A stretch of DNA of 64,000 bases from Acidovorax sp. NCPPB 3576 (GCF_028473605.1 NZ_CP097267.1:686501-750500), one strand, 5' to 3'; positions 26,091 through 34,761 are shown, numbered from the stretch's first letter. Notes: a model not told the origin generated them from the sequence alone. Numbers and translations: made by a program.

Positions 26091-27107
26091 TCACACGGCG
26101 GCCCGGCGCTGGCGCACGGTATCGACGATCACGGCAGCCACGATCACGCAGCCGGTGATGATGCGTTTGCTCGGCTCGCTCGCGCCGATCTGCGCCAGGC
26201 CCGCCTCCAGCACCGCGATGATGAGCACGCCGAACGCGGTGGTGATGACCGAGCCGCGCCCGCCCATCAGGCTGGTGCCGCCGATCACCACGGCCGCGAT
26301 CACCTGCAGTTCCATGCCGGTGCCGGCGTTGGGGTCGGCCGCTTCCAGGCGCGCGGACTGCATCAGCCCGGCCAGCCCGGCCAGCAGGCCGGTGAGCGCG
26401 AACACGGCGATGCGCAGGGGGCGCGGGTCCACGCCCGCCAGGCGCATGGCCTCTTCATTGGTGCCGATGCCCACCAGGCAGCGGCCGAACACGGTGCGCG
26501 ACAGCACCAGTTGCGCCACCACCACCAGCACCAGGGCCAGCACGAACGCCACCGAGACGCCGCCCACCACGGGTGCCGACAGCCAGGAGATGGCATCGCC
26601 CACGTACTGCGTGCGCGAATCGGTCACCACGTAGGCGCCGCCGCGCACCGCCTCCAGCATGCCCAGCGAGACGATGAACGAAGGCAGGCGCCAGGCCACC
26701 GACACCGCGCCGGTCACCGTGCCGCACACCAGCCCCGTGGCCAGCGCCAGCGCGGCCGCGGCCGGCACGCTCCATTTCCATTGCAGGATGGCGGCGGCCG
26801 ATGTGGCCGCCGACAGCGCCATCACCGAACCCACCGACAGGTCGATGCCCGCGATGATGAGCACGAACGTCATGCCCACGGCCATCACGGCCAGCGCCGG
26901 GATCTCGTTGGCGATGGTGACGAAGGTCTCGCGGCTCCAGAAGTACTCGGACATCCACGAAAACAGCACGACCATGCCGACCAGCACGGCCGCCAGCCCC
27001 AGGAAGGTGCCCAGTTGCGTGCGCCAGACGGAGGCCGCCGACGCGGAGGCCGGTGCGGAGGAAGAAGAGGGTGCGGCGGCCTGCGCCGCCGGTGCGGGGG
27101 TGTTCAT
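26091..27107 (-). CDS. rbsC: Ribose ABC transporter permease
   Basis: 338 aa, 8-10 membrane helices, with an N-terminal Ala/Ser/Pro-rich lead (residues 1-28). Family signatures: IPALAVMAVGMTFVLIIAGIDLSVGSVMAL and GRGSVITTAFGVLIIAVLEAGLAQIG. It forms the homodimeric inner-membrane channel with RbsA. Start at 27107 overlaps the rbsA stop by 4 bp (ATGA). Confidence 0.95.
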   Translation of the reverse strand: MNTPAPAAQAAAPSSSSAPASASAASVWRTQLGTFLGLAAVLVGMVVLFSWMSEYFWSRETFVTIANEIPALAVMAVGMTFVLIIAGIDLSVGSVMALSAATSAAAILQWKWSVPAAAALALATGLVCGTVTGAVSVAWRLPSFIVSLGMLEAVRGGAYVVTDSRTQYVGDAISWLSAPVVGGVSVAFVLALVLVVVAQLVLSRTVFGRCLVGIGTNEEAMRLAGVDPRPLRIAVFALTGLLAGLAGLMQSARLEAADPNAGTGMELQVIAAVVIGGTSLMGGRGSVITTAFGVLIIAVLEAGLAQIGASEPSKRIITGCVIVAAVIVDTVRQRRAAV

Positions 27108-28747
27108 GCGGAAAGGGGTTTGGGGGCGGCCGTGCGGCCACCGGGTTCGGAAAAAGCGGCCGCGAGCAGGGATTGCTCGGTCCACTGGCCGCGTTCGAAC
27201 ACGGCCACCAGGCGTCCGGCGCTCATCACGCCGATGCGGTCGGCCATGGCCATCAGTTCGCGCAGGTCGGACGACACCATGCACAGCGCGCGCCCGGCGT
27301 CCGCCATGCGGTCGAGTTCGGCATACAGGTCGGCGCGGGCGCCCACGTCCACGCCGCGCGTGGGCTCGTCCAGCAGCAGCACGCGGCCGTCGCGGTGCAG
27401 CCAGCGGGCGAACACCACCTTCTGCTGGTTGCCCCCCGACAACTGCCCCACGGGCTGCTCGGGTCCACGGCAGCGCACGCCCAGCGTGCGGATGAAGCCC
27501 TGCACCACGCTGCTTTCGTGCGCCCGGCGCAGCCAGCCGAAGCGCGACACGGCCGACAGGTCGGACAGCGTGGCGTTCACGCGGATCGGCTGCGTGAGCA
27601 GCAGGCCCTGCGACTTGCGATCCTCCGCCACGAGCCCGATGCCCGCCGCGATGGCCTGCATCGGCGAGGCGAAACCGCGCGGAATGCGGCGCACGTTCGA
27701 ATCGTTTGCTATTGAATTTGTAGCGTTATGCCCTAGTGTTGATTGCACTGGAGGCCGATTTGGCTCAAAGCCTTCATGCAGCACCACGTCGCCGCGGTCG
27801 GCCCGGTCGGCGCCGAACAGCAGGCGCAGCAGCTCGGTGCGGCCCGAGCCCACCAGGCCGGCGATGCCGAAGACCTCGCCCGCGCGCAGCTCCAGGCTCA
27901 CGTCCTGCACCGCCGTGCCCCGGCCCAGGCCTTCGGTGCGCAGCACCACCGGGCCGGCCTGGCGGCGCGGGCGGTGTTCCAGGTCGCTCACCGCGTGGCC
28001 CACCATGCGCTGCACCAGATCGGCCTCGCTCAGGCCGGCCATGGGGCGGGCATCCACCAGCGCGCCGTCGCGCAGCACGGCCACGCGGTCGGCGATGCGC
28101 CGCAGTTCCTCGAGCCGGTGCGACACATAGACGATCGCCACCCCGCGCGCCGTGAGCCGCGCGATCTGCTCGAACAGGTAATTCGTCTCGCGCGGCGTGA
28201 GCATGGCCGTGGGCTCGTCCAGCACCAGCACGCGCGTGTCGTCGTGCAGGTTGCGTGCGATCTCCACCATCTGCTGCTGCCCCAGCCCCAGGCGCGCGAC
28301 CGGCGTGGCCGGGTCGATGTCGGTCAGGCCGATCTTGGCCAGTTGCGTGCGGGCCGCCGCATGCAGCGCGCCGCGGCGCAGCCAGCCCGCGCGGTGCGGC
28401 AGGCGGCCCATGAGCAGGTTCTCGGCCACGGTGAGCGTGGGAATCAAGCCCAGCTCCTGCATCACCATGCGCACGCCCTGGCCCTCGGCGTCGCGGCGCG
28501 AGGCGGGCGCATAGGGGTGGCCCGCCAGGCGCATGCTCCCGCGCGAGGCCGGCTCCAGCCCGCACAGGATCTTGGACAGCGTGCTCTTGCCCGCGCCGTT
28601 CTCCCCCGTGAGGGCCAGCACCTCGCCCGCGTGCAGCGACAGCGTCACCGTGTGGAGCACCGTGGTGGCGTGGTAGTCCTTGCCCACGCCGATCATCTCC
28701 AGCAGGGGGGCGGACGCGGGCGCGGCGGCGGGCGGCAAAGGGGGCAC
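27104..28747 (-). CDS. rbsA: Ribose ABC transporter ATPase with in-frame repeat insertion
   Basis: 547-aa double ABC ATPase, longer than the usual about 500 aa. Domain 1 has Walker A GENGAGKST and signature LGLGQQQ; domain 2 has the degenerate GLVGSGRTELL and the signature LSGGNQQK, with Walker B LLLDEPTRGVDVGA. Between GDVVLHEG and IPRGFASPMQAIAAGIGL lies an insertion of about 22-25 residues (around 324-347: FEPNRPPVQSTLGHN, then ATNSIAN) encoded by a full copy of the local palindromic repeat. The frame continues intact. A GTG start at 28747 is used (GAGG upstream); an ATG within the first 20 codons is an alternative. Confidence 0.92.
   Translation of the reverse strand: MPPLPPAAAPASAPLLEMIGVGKDYHATTVLHTVTLSLHAGEVLALTGENGAGKSTLSKILCGLEPASRGSMRLAGHPYAPASRRDAEGQGVRMVMQELGLIPTLTVAENLLMGRLPHRAGWLRRGALHAAARTQLAKIGLTDIDPATPVARLGLGQQQMVEIARNLHDDTRVLVLDEPTAMLTPRETNYLFEQIARLTARGVAIVYVSHRLEELRRIADRVAVLRDGALVDARPMAGLSEADLVQRMVGHAVSDLEHRPRRQAGPVVLRTEGLGRGTAVQDVSLELRAGEVFGIAGLVGSGRTELLRLLFGADRADRGDVVLHEGFEPNRPPVQSTLGHNATNSIANDSNVRRIPRGFASPMQAIAAGIGLVAEDRKSQGLLLTQPIRVNATLSDLSAVSRFGWLRRAHESSVVQGFIRTLGVRCRGPEQPVGQLSGGNQQKVVFARWLHRDGRVLLLDEPTRGVDVGARADLYAELDRMADAGRALCMVSSDLRELMAMADRIGVMSAGRLVAVFERGQWTEQSLLAAAFSEPGGRTAAPKPLSA
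27706..27776 (+). repeat. Comamonad palindromic repeat, copy 3 (inserted in rbsA)
   Basis: Full-length copy: TTGCTAT-N7-GTAGC, TTATGCCCTAGTG, TTGATTGCACTGGAGGCC and GATTTGGC, in the middle of rbsA. Read through in frame on the minus strand. It matches copy 1 at about 49 of 64 positions. Its AT-rich core stands out from the surrounding coding sequence. Confidence 0.9.
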
Positions 28748-28801
28748 GGGGTCGGTCCTCGGTTCAGGAGAAGGCGGGCGCGGGTGCGGCGCAGCGGCGG
28801 A

Positions 28802-29755
28802 TTACTTGCTGTCCTTGGTGACCAGCACCACCTCGGTCTTGACCTCGGCGGGCAGCTGGGCCTGCGGCGTCTTGGCGGCCAGGGCCTTTTGCACCAGCTC
28901 GATGCCGAACACGGCCTGCTTGGCGGCGTACTGGTCGGCCGTGGCGAGCACGCGGCCATCGGCCAGCATGGGCTTGATCGCGTTGATGTTGTCGTAGCCC
29001 ACCACCTGCACCTTGCCGGCCTTGCCGGCGGCCTTCACCGCGGCCACCGCGCCCAGCGCCATGCTGTCGTTGCCGGCCAGCAGCGCCACCAGGTCGGGGT
29101 GTTCGCGCAGCATGCCGGCGGCGACCGTGTTGCCCTTCTCGATCTCCCACTGGCCGGACTGCACGCCCACCACCTTGATGTTGGCGGCCTTCATCGCGTC
29201 CTGAAAACCCAGCGTGCGCTGCTGCGCGTTGAACGTGGTCGAGACGCCTTCGATGATGCCGACCTTGTCGCCCGCCTTGATCGATTTGGCCAGGTAGTCG
29301 CCCACCAGCTTGGCGCCCGCGCGGTTGTCGGGGCCGACGAAGGGCACGGTCAGGTTCTTTTCCTTGAGCGCATCGGTGTCCAGGCGGTTGTCGATGTTCA
29401 CCACCAGGATGCCCTTGTCCACCGCCGCCTTGACGGCCGGCACCAGTGCCTTGGAATCGGCCGGGGCCAGCACGATGGCGTTGACCTTCTGCGCCACGGC
29501 CTGCTCGATCATCTTGATCTGCGCGGCGGTGTCCGTCTCGTTCTTGATGCCGTTGGCCACCAGCGTGTATTCGCTGGCATGCGCCTTCTGGTGCGCCTTG
29601 GCGCCGTCTTCCATCGTGCGGAAGAACTCGTTGGCCAGCGATTTCATCACCAGCGCGATCTTGGGCTTGTCCTGCGCGAACGCGGGCGAGGCGATCAGCC
29701 CTCCCAGCACGGCGAGGGCGGCGGCGGTCTGAACAGAGCGGCGGGTGAAGGGCAT
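28802..29755 (-). CDS. rbsB: D-ribose periplasmic binding protein
   Basis: 317 aa with signal peptide (MPFTRRSVQTAAALAVLGG.. ending AFAQ). RbsB-type Peripla_BP fold: KIALVMKSLANEFFRTMEDGA, NAIVLAPADSKALVPAV, VVNIDNRLD, AGNDSMALGAVAAVKAAG and VQVVGYDNINAIKPML. It delivers ribose to RbsAC. AGGAGA precedes the ATG at 29755. It is the promoter-proximal gene of the leftward operon, 47 bp before rbsA, as in other betaproteobacteria. Confidence 0.95.
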   Translation of the reverse strand: MPFTRRSVQTAAALAVLGGLIASPAFAQDKPKIALVMKSLANEFFRTMEDGAKAHQKAHASEYTLVANGIKNETDTAAQIKMIEQAVAQKVNAIVLAPADSKALVPAVKAAVDKGILVVNIDNRLDTDALKEKNLTVPFVGPDNRAGAKLVGDYLAKSIKAGDKVGIIEGVSTTFNAQQRTLGFQDAMKAANIKVVGVQSGQWEIEKGNTVAAGMLREHPDLVALLAGNDSMALGAVAAVKAAGKAGKVQVVGYDNINAIKPMLADGRVLATADQYAAKQAVFGIELVQKALAAKTPQAQLPAEVKTEVVLVTKDSK

Positions 29756-29876
29756 GGTGTCTCCTGAAGGTGGTGTTGTCGGGGTGCTTGGTGCGCCGGT
29801 TGTGGACCCGAAGGGGCCGCCGAAAGGGACCCGATCGCCATCCGCAAAGCCGTCACGGACCGCCATGGTAGCGAAA

Positions 29877-29900
29877 GCAAACGTTTGCGCAAACGTTTGC
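29877..29900. promoter_or_regulatory. Two back-to-back LacI-family operators of the rbs operon
   Basis: Two identical perfect palindromes GCAAACGTTTGC abut each other (29877-29888 and 29889-29900), 122 bp upstream of the rbsB start. This is a classic LacI/GalR-family site. It also matches the core of the PurR consensus, but with rbsR encoded in the operon RbsR is the sensible regulator. Confidence 0.8.
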
Positions 29901-29962
29901 GCGTCGGGATTATCCCTGAGCCCAGGGTCGGCGTTGCCGTCCGTTCATGGGGAAATGGCGCG

Positions 29963-30032
29963 GTGATGGGGTGATGGGGTGATGGGGTGATGGGGTGATG
30001 GGGTGATGGGGTGATGGGGTGATGGGGTGATG
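29963..30032 (+). repeat. 8-bp tandem repeat (GTGATGGG x8)
   Basis: Eight full copies of GTGATGGG (29963-30026) plus a partial copy, perfectly conserved. It lies upstream of the rbs operators and downstream of fadD. The copy number may vary by slippage, since a perfect short array is prone to it. Spacing to the rbs promoter would change in steps of 8 bp. Confidence 0.95.
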
Positions 30033-30283
30033 CGGTCCCCCTTGTCCAGGGCGCAATCGGGTGGGAGGCGTGGGGGACTGCGCCGAAATGCGGCGTGCCC
30101 GAAGCGGCCGATGGGCCGGAAGGGGCGCGGCGGGGCGCGCCAGGGCAGGGGGGAGGCAGAAATCAGCGGATGCAGCTGTTACATCCACCTGCACGCAGCG
30201 CGTGCGGCAACCCCGCGCCGGAGCTAAGCCGCCGCCCGCCGGGTCGGTCGGCCCCCGCGGCGAGGGCGTGGCCTGGAGTCAGA

Positions 30284-31963
30284 TCAACCGCGCAACTCCC
30301 GGCGCAAGATCTTGCCCACATTCGTCTTGGGCAGCGCATCGCGGAACTCGATGTGCCGGGGCCGCTTGTAGCCGGTGAGGTGCTCGTGGCAGTAGCGCTC
30401 CACGTCTTCCTCCGACAGCGCCGGGTCGCTTTTCACCACGAATACCTTGATGGCCTCGCCCTGTTTTTCGTCCGGCACGCCGATGGCCGCGCATTCCAGC
30501 ACGCCGGGGCACAGCGAGATCACCTGCTCCAGCTCGTTCGGGAACACGTTGAAGCCGCTCACCAGGATCATGTCCTTCTTGCGGTCGATGATGCGGGTGT
30601 AGCCCGCCTCGTCCATGATGCCGATGTCGCCCGTGCGCATGAAGCCGTCCGCCGTGAAGGCCTTGGCGTTCTCCTCGGGCTGCTGGTAGTAGCCGGTCAT
30701 CACGTTGGGGCCGCGGATGCAGATCTCGCCCGATTGGCCGATGGCCAGGCTCTCGCCGGCATCGTCCTTGATGGCGATGTCGATGCCCGGCAGGGGCAGG
30801 CCGATGGTGCCGGTGAACTGCGTGTTGTTCACCGGGTTGTTGGTGCCGATGGCGCAGGTCTCGCTCATGCCCCAGCCTTCGATCATGGTGCTGCCCGTCA
30901 CCTTCTGCCACTGGCGCGCCGTGCCCTCCGACGCGGCCATGCCGCCGGCCTGCGATACGCACAGGTGCGAAAAATCGAGCGCGGCGAACTGCGGGTTGTG
31001 CAGCAGCGCGTTGAACAGCGTGTTCACGGCCGGCAGCATGTGGAAGGGCCGCTTTTTCAGCACGGCGACGAACTTCGGAATGTCGCGCGGGTTGGGGATC
31101 AGCGTGAGGTGCGAGCCCTGGCGGATCGCCAGCAGGCACAGCGTGAGCGCGAAGATGTGGTACAGCGGCAGCGCCGCGATGCTGTTGGCATGGCGCACGT
31201 CGCCCACCTTGGACAGCGCGGGCGTGAACCACGCCTCGGCCTGCAGCGTGGCGGCCACGATGTTGCGGTGGGTCAGCACCGCGCCCTTGGACAACCCCGT
31301 GGTGCCACCCGTGTACTGCAGGAAGGCGGTGGAATCCAGCGTGGCCTGGCTGGGCGCCAGCGTGCGCCGCTCGCCCAGGGCCAGCGCCTTGTTGAACGGC
31401 AGCACCTGGCGGCCGTTGGTGAGCGGAATCTCGTAGGCCGGCACCATCTTGGCCAGGTGGCGCACGGCGAACGTGATCCATCGCCCGAACGCTGCGCCCA
31501 GCAGGTCGCCCATGCTGGCAACGCACACGTGCTGCACGGCGGTGCGGTCGATCACCTCGGCCAGCGTGTGGGCGAAGTTCTCCAGGATCACGATGGCGGT
31601 GGCGCCGGAGTCCTTCAGTTGATGCTCCAGCTCGCGCGCGGTGTAGAGCGGGTTCACGTTCACGCAGGTGTAGCCCGCGCGCAGCACGCCGGCCATGGTC
31701 ACGCCGAACTGCGGCACGTTGGGCAGCATGATGGCCACGCGCGCACCGGGCGTGAGGCCCTGGCCCTGCAGCCACGCACCCAACTGGACCGACAGGCGGT
31801 CGAGTTCGCCGTAGGTCATCCACCGGTCCATGCAGACCGAGAAAGGGCGGTCGGCATGCTTGCGGAACGACTCCTCGAACAGGTGGGGCAGCGAGCGGTA
31901 CTGCCCGGGCTCCACGCTGTGCGGCACCCCCGGAGGGTAGTTTTTCAGCCAGATCCGTTCCAT
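30284..31963 (-). CDS. fadD: Long-chain fatty acid-CoA ligase
   Basis: 559-aa ANL-superfamily adenylate-forming enzyme. Motifs: QYTGGTTGLSKGAVLTHRN (P-loop-like), WGMSETCAIG, and the hinge IIDRKKDMILVSGFNVFP. It matches FadD length (about 560). It activates fatty acids to acyl-CoA for beta-oxidation or PHA precursors. A hydrolase gene is divergent 135 bp away. Start at 31963 in MERIWLKNYPPGV, as in E. coli FadD (MKKVWLNRYPAD type). Confidence 0.94.
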   Translation of the reverse strand: MERIWLKNYPPGVPHSVEPGQYRSLPHLFEESFRKHADRPFSVCMDRWMTYGELDRLSVQLGAWLQGQGLTPGARVAIMLPNVPQFGVTMAGVLRAGYTCVNVNPLYTARELEHQLKDSGATAIVILENFAHTLAEVIDRTAVQHVCVASMGDLLGAAFGRWITFAVRHLAKMVPAYEIPLTNGRQVLPFNKALALGERRTLAPSQATLDSTAFLQYTGGTTGLSKGAVLTHRNIVAATLQAEAWFTPALSKVGDVRHANSIAALPLYHIFALTLCLLAIRQGSHLTLIPNPRDIPKFVAVLKKRPFHMLPAVNTLFNALLHNPQFAALDFSHLCVSQAGGMAASEGTARQWQKVTGSTMIEGWGMSETCAIGTNNPVNNTQFTGTIGLPLPGIDIAIKDDAGESLAIGQSGEICIRGPNVMTGYYQQPEENAKAFTADGFMRTGDIGIMDEAGYTRIIDRKKDMILVSGFNVFPNELEQVISLCPGVLECAAIGVPDEKQGEAIKVFVVKSDPALSEEDVERYCHEHLTGYKRPRHIEFRDALPKTNVGKILRRELRG

Positions 31964-32098
31964 GCGGTCGTCCCTTTCGTGCGCGGGTGGAGGTGGGCAC
32001 GATTGTGGAAGCGGCTCGCTCCCTGTCCATGGGGCTTGTCCTAGGCCCGTCCCGCAAGTGACATGATGCGGGCTCGTTTTTTTTCAGGAGCGCCGGTC

Positions 32099-33022
32099 TT
32101 GACCAATGCACGATGGCAACGCGGGGTGGTGGTGTGCAACCTGCTGATGGCCGCTGGCTGGCTGCTGTGGCAATGGCCCGCCTCGCCGCTGCGCGCGGTG
32201 GCGGGCCTGGCGGCGGCGATGCTGCTGCTGCGCCTGTTCATGGGGCTGCAGTTCGTGTTCATGGCCCGCGTGAACCGGCAGGCCAGCCGTGCGGATGGCG
32301 TGCCCGTGCCCTCGCTGGCGCAGATGGTGCGCGCCTGGTCGGCCGAGGCGCGCTGGGCGAGCGTGGTGTTCGGCTGGTGGCAGCCGTTTCGCTCCATCGC
32401 CGTGCCCGACTGGCTGCCGCCCACCGCCGCCGATGGGCCGCCGTCCGCGCGGGGCGTGGTGCTGGTGCACGGTTTCCTCTGCAACCGGGGGTTCTGGACG
32501 CCCTGGATGAAGGTGTTGCGCAGCCGGGGCCACCCGTTCGTGGCGGTGACGATGGAGCCCGCGTTCGGCGCCATCGACGACTACGTGGGCACGCTGGACG
32601 AGGCCGTGCGCCGGGTCACCGCCGCCACGGGCCGCCCGCCGGTCGTGGTGGGCCACAGCATGGGCGGCCTGGCCGTGCGGGCGTGGCTGCGGGCGCGGCA
32701 GGCCGATGCGCGCGTGCACCGCGTGATCACGCTGGGCTCGCCCCACCAGGGCGCCTGGGCGGCGCGGTTCAGCCAGTCCGCCAACGGCCGGCAGATGGTG
32801 CCCGGGGGCGAATGGCTGCGGCAGCTGGCGCAGGACGAGCCGCCCGGGCGCGCGGCGCTGTTCACCTGCTTTTATTCCAACTGCGACAACGCGGTGTACC
32901 CGACCGCGACCGCCATGCTCGACGGGGCGGACAACCGCTTCGTGGAGGGCCTGGCCCACGTGCAGATGGCCTTTCATCCGCCGGTGGTGCGGGATTGTCT
33001 GGGCCTCATCGCGGCGCCTTGA
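32099..33022 (+). CDS. Membrane-anchored alpha/beta-hydrolase (lipase/esterase-like)
   Basis: 307 aa. Two hydrophobic segments near the N terminus (about residues 10-60: VVVCNLLMAAGWLLW, AVAGLAAAMLLLRLF) anchor it. The hydrolase core has VVLVHGFLCNRGFW (oxyanion region), GHSMGGLAVRAWL (Ser nucleophile elbow) and VITLGSPHQGAW, typical of PGAP1/lipase-like proteins. A TTG start at 32099 is preferred since AGGAG is placed 8 nt before it; ATG codons at 32063/32066 have no Shine-Dalgarno. Divergent from fadD, so linked lipid use is possible. Confidence 0.82.
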   Translation: MTNARWQRGVVVCNLLMAAGWLLWQWPASPLRAVAGLAAAMLLLRLFMGLQFVFMARVNRQASRADGVPVPSLAQMVRAWSAEARWASVVFGWWQPFRSIAVPDWLPPTAADGPPSARGVVLVHGFLCNRGFWTPWMKVLRSRGHPFVAVTMEPAFGAIDDYVGTLDEAVRRVTAATGRPPVVVGHSMGGLAVRAWLRARQADARVHRVITLGSPHQGAWAARFSQSANGRQMVPGGEWLRQLAQDEPPGRAALFTCFYSNCDNAVYPTATAMLDGADNRFVEGLAHVQMAFHPPVVRDCLGLIAAP

Positions 33023-33109
33023 GCGTGGCGCGGGCCTTTTCTACGCGGCAGCGGCCGCAGCAGAACGCCGCGCGTTGAAGTCGTCCGACCCTGCGCCCAT
33101 GTCCTTGCC

Positions 33110-34594
33110 CTACTGCGGCGATACATAGGCCACCTGCATGGCGTCGCCCAGCAGGCGCTTGAGCTGCTTCACGGCGGCCACATTGTGGGTGCTGAAATCG
33201 TCGGGCAGCGTCAGCCGGTCCTGGTAGGCCAGTTGAAAGGCCCGCTTGTCGTCCACTGAGCCGTTTTGCGCGGCCTTGAATGCCAAGGCGATTTCACGCA
33301 GCCCCGCATCGGCGGATTCGGGCGTGCCGAAGCCCGCGCGCAGCGCCTGCCGGCCCTCCTCGGTGGAGATCGCCATCACGTTGACCGGCGACGGTTTGGC
33401 CGTTGGCACAGGCGCTGGCGTGGTGGCCGGCGCGTGCAGGGCCGGCTTTGTCGCGAGGTGCTTTTGCGGGCGGGGCTTGAGGTGTGCTTTCAAGGGAGGT
33501 GGCGGCGGCGGTGGCGGTGCCGCCGCTGCTTCGGCTTCGGCCTTGGCGGCGGTTTCGGCGACTGCGGCCGTCTCGGCGGCGGCCGCCGCATCGGCGGGTG
33601 TTTCGGCGGGCGGCATGGTCTGCGGAGCGAACTGTCCCAGGGTGTGGTTCAGGAACTTCTGCAGGGACTGGCCCGTGGTCAGCAGCGACTGGCCGATGTC
33701 GGCCAGCTCTTCGCGGATCTCCTGCGACAGCCGCGTCTTGTTTTCCACCATGTGGTGAAGCGCGCCGGCCAGCGCGTGCAGGGCCGGGGCCGCCTGGGTG
33801 GCCAGGCGCTGCACTTTGGCCAGCACCTCCTTCGCCTGGGCCGCGGTGGCGATCTGAACGGTGTTGGCGCTTTCCAGGCCGATGGCCACCGCGGCATGGG
33901 CCACGGACTGGAAGGCCGCCGAGGCCGCCTGCAGCTTGGCCGGTAGCACCGAATACCGTGTTTCCATGTGCGCCTGGGCAGAGGCCGCGCTGCCGGTGGC
34001 GCTACCACTGCTGCTGTTGAAGGAAGGCCTTTGGGGCAGTATCGAGGGGCGGGGTGCCTGCGGACGCGGGCTGGTGCCTTGAAGGCCGGTGGGACGCAGT
34101 TGCGGCAGCACCGACACCCGCGGTGGCCGCTGCGCGGCGGCCTCCGGCCGGGATGGGTCTTGCGATGCGGGGGGCAGGACCGATCCGCCCAACGGCCCTT
34201 GCGGTGCTGGCGCATAAGGCGACTGGAACGTGTTCATCGCCGAGTGGGACTGGTACGCCTGCGGCGGCAAAAAGCTCTGGCGCAGCGGCGACTGGTACTG
34301 GGGCGGCAGCTTCGAATGGCGCTGGTAGGTTTCGGGCGGTTCGGTGCCGGGCCGCTGGGGCGACTGGAACTGCGGCGGCAGCAGCGAATGCCGCACCACA
34401 TTCAGGGGCGCACGCGGAGGCATCGACGGGGCGGAGGACAGGCGCCGGGCCAGTTCGGGCAGCGTCTGTTCGGTGGAGGGCGGCTGGCGCCTGCGCCGGA
34501 CGGGCGTGACGGGCGTCATCAGCCCCGGCGAGGGATCGACGACGATGCCCGGTGTGGGACGCAGCGGTGACGAAATGCCAGAAATGCGCGACAT
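33110..34594 (-). CDS. Pro/Ser-rich repeat protein behind a PIP box, candidate type III effector
   Basis: 494 aa, not recognised. N-terminal 60 residues are rich in Ser, Pro and Arg (MSRISGISSPLRPTPG, PVRRRRQPPS), as type III signals often are. Residues 69-220 contain about seven degenerate LPPQ units (HSLLPPQFQSP, HSKLPPQYQSP, QSFLPPQ, GSVLPPAS, VSVLPQ, PSILPQ, YSVLPAK). Residues about 210-330 look helical, 330-395 is an Ala/Pro linker with a 9-proline run, and 410-494 forms a charged C-terminal part. A perfect PIP box lies about 118 bp upstream. Start at 34594 has GAGGAA upstream. No membrane segment or signal peptide. Secretion is inference. Confidence 0.72.
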   Translation of the reverse strand: MSRISGISSPLRPTPGIVVDPSPGLMTPVTPVRRRRQPPSTEQTLPELARRLSSAPSMPPRAPLNVVRHSLLPPQFQSPQRPGTEPPETYQRHSKLPPQYQSPLRQSFLPPQAYQSHSAMNTFQSPYAPAPQGPLGGSVLPPASQDPSRPEAAAQRPPRVSVLPQLRPTGLQGTSPRPQAPRPSILPQRPSFNSSSGSATGSAASAQAHMETRYSVLPAKLQAASAAFQSVAHAAVAIGLESANTVQIATAAQAKEVLAKVQRLATQAAPALHALAGALHHMVENKTRLSQEIREELADIGQSLLTTGQSLQKFLNHTLGQFAPQTMPPAETPADAAAAAETAAVAETAAKAEAEAAAAPPPPPPPPLKAHLKPRPQKHLATKPALHAPATTPAPVPTAKPSPVNVMAISTEEGRQALRAGFGTPESADAGLREIALAFKAAQNGSVDDKRAFQLAYQDRLTLPDDFSTHNVAAVKQLKRLLGDAMQVAYVSPQ

Positions 34595-34674
34595 GGATGG
34601 ATTCCTCGGGGAATCCGCCGCCAATGTGCCTCGCGCTGGGCGCCAGTTGGACCTTGCGGCGGATGACGGAGTCG

Positions 34675-34680
34675 ATCATC
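34675..34680 (-). promoter_or_regulatory. Possible -10 box of the PIP promoter
   Basis: GATGAT on the minus strand, 31 bp after the PIP box, matches the HrpX-promoter spacing of about 30-32 bp. The first base is G, so it is one position off the YANNNT pattern reported for these promoters. Confidence 0.4.
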
Positions 34681-34711
34681 CGCAGCCGCCAGGGGCGCCC
34701 CGGCCCCCGGC

Positions 34712-34736
34712 GCGAAGCCATGCCGCCGCGTGCGAA
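34712..34736 (-). promoter_or_regulatory. Perfect PIP box (TTCGC-N15-TTCGC)
   Basis: On the minus strand TTCGC, 15 bases, TTCGC, between the phhA stop (34762) and the repeat-protein gene. This is the plant-inducible-promoter element bound by HrpX/HrpB-type AraC activators of type III genes in Xanthomonas, Ralstonia and Acidovorax. About 118 bp to the start codon. Confidence 0.7.
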
Positions 34737-34761
34737 GCGGCAGCCGGCCAGGCGCGCGCGG

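Larger units (their letters stand above)
29756..30283. other. 528-bp noncoding stretch between rbsB and fadD
   Basis: No gene is supported here. It holds the rbs promoter region with the tandem operators (29877-29900) and the 8-bp tandem repeat (29963-30032). The remainder up to the fadD stop is GC-rich, with no convincing ORF of unusual codon structure. The rbsB leader therefore spans about 120 bp to the operators. Confidence 0.6.

Noticed and set aside
27104..28747. rbsA as a pseudogene
   Set aside because: The insertion is in frame and both ATPase domains with their motifs remain complete.
29877..29900. PurR site
   Set aside because: The core resembles the PurR consensus, but an rbsR gene belongs to the same operon and the position fits RbsR.
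29963..30032. CRISPR-like array
   Set aside because: Units are 8 bp with no spacers and no cas genes in the window; it is a simple tandem array.
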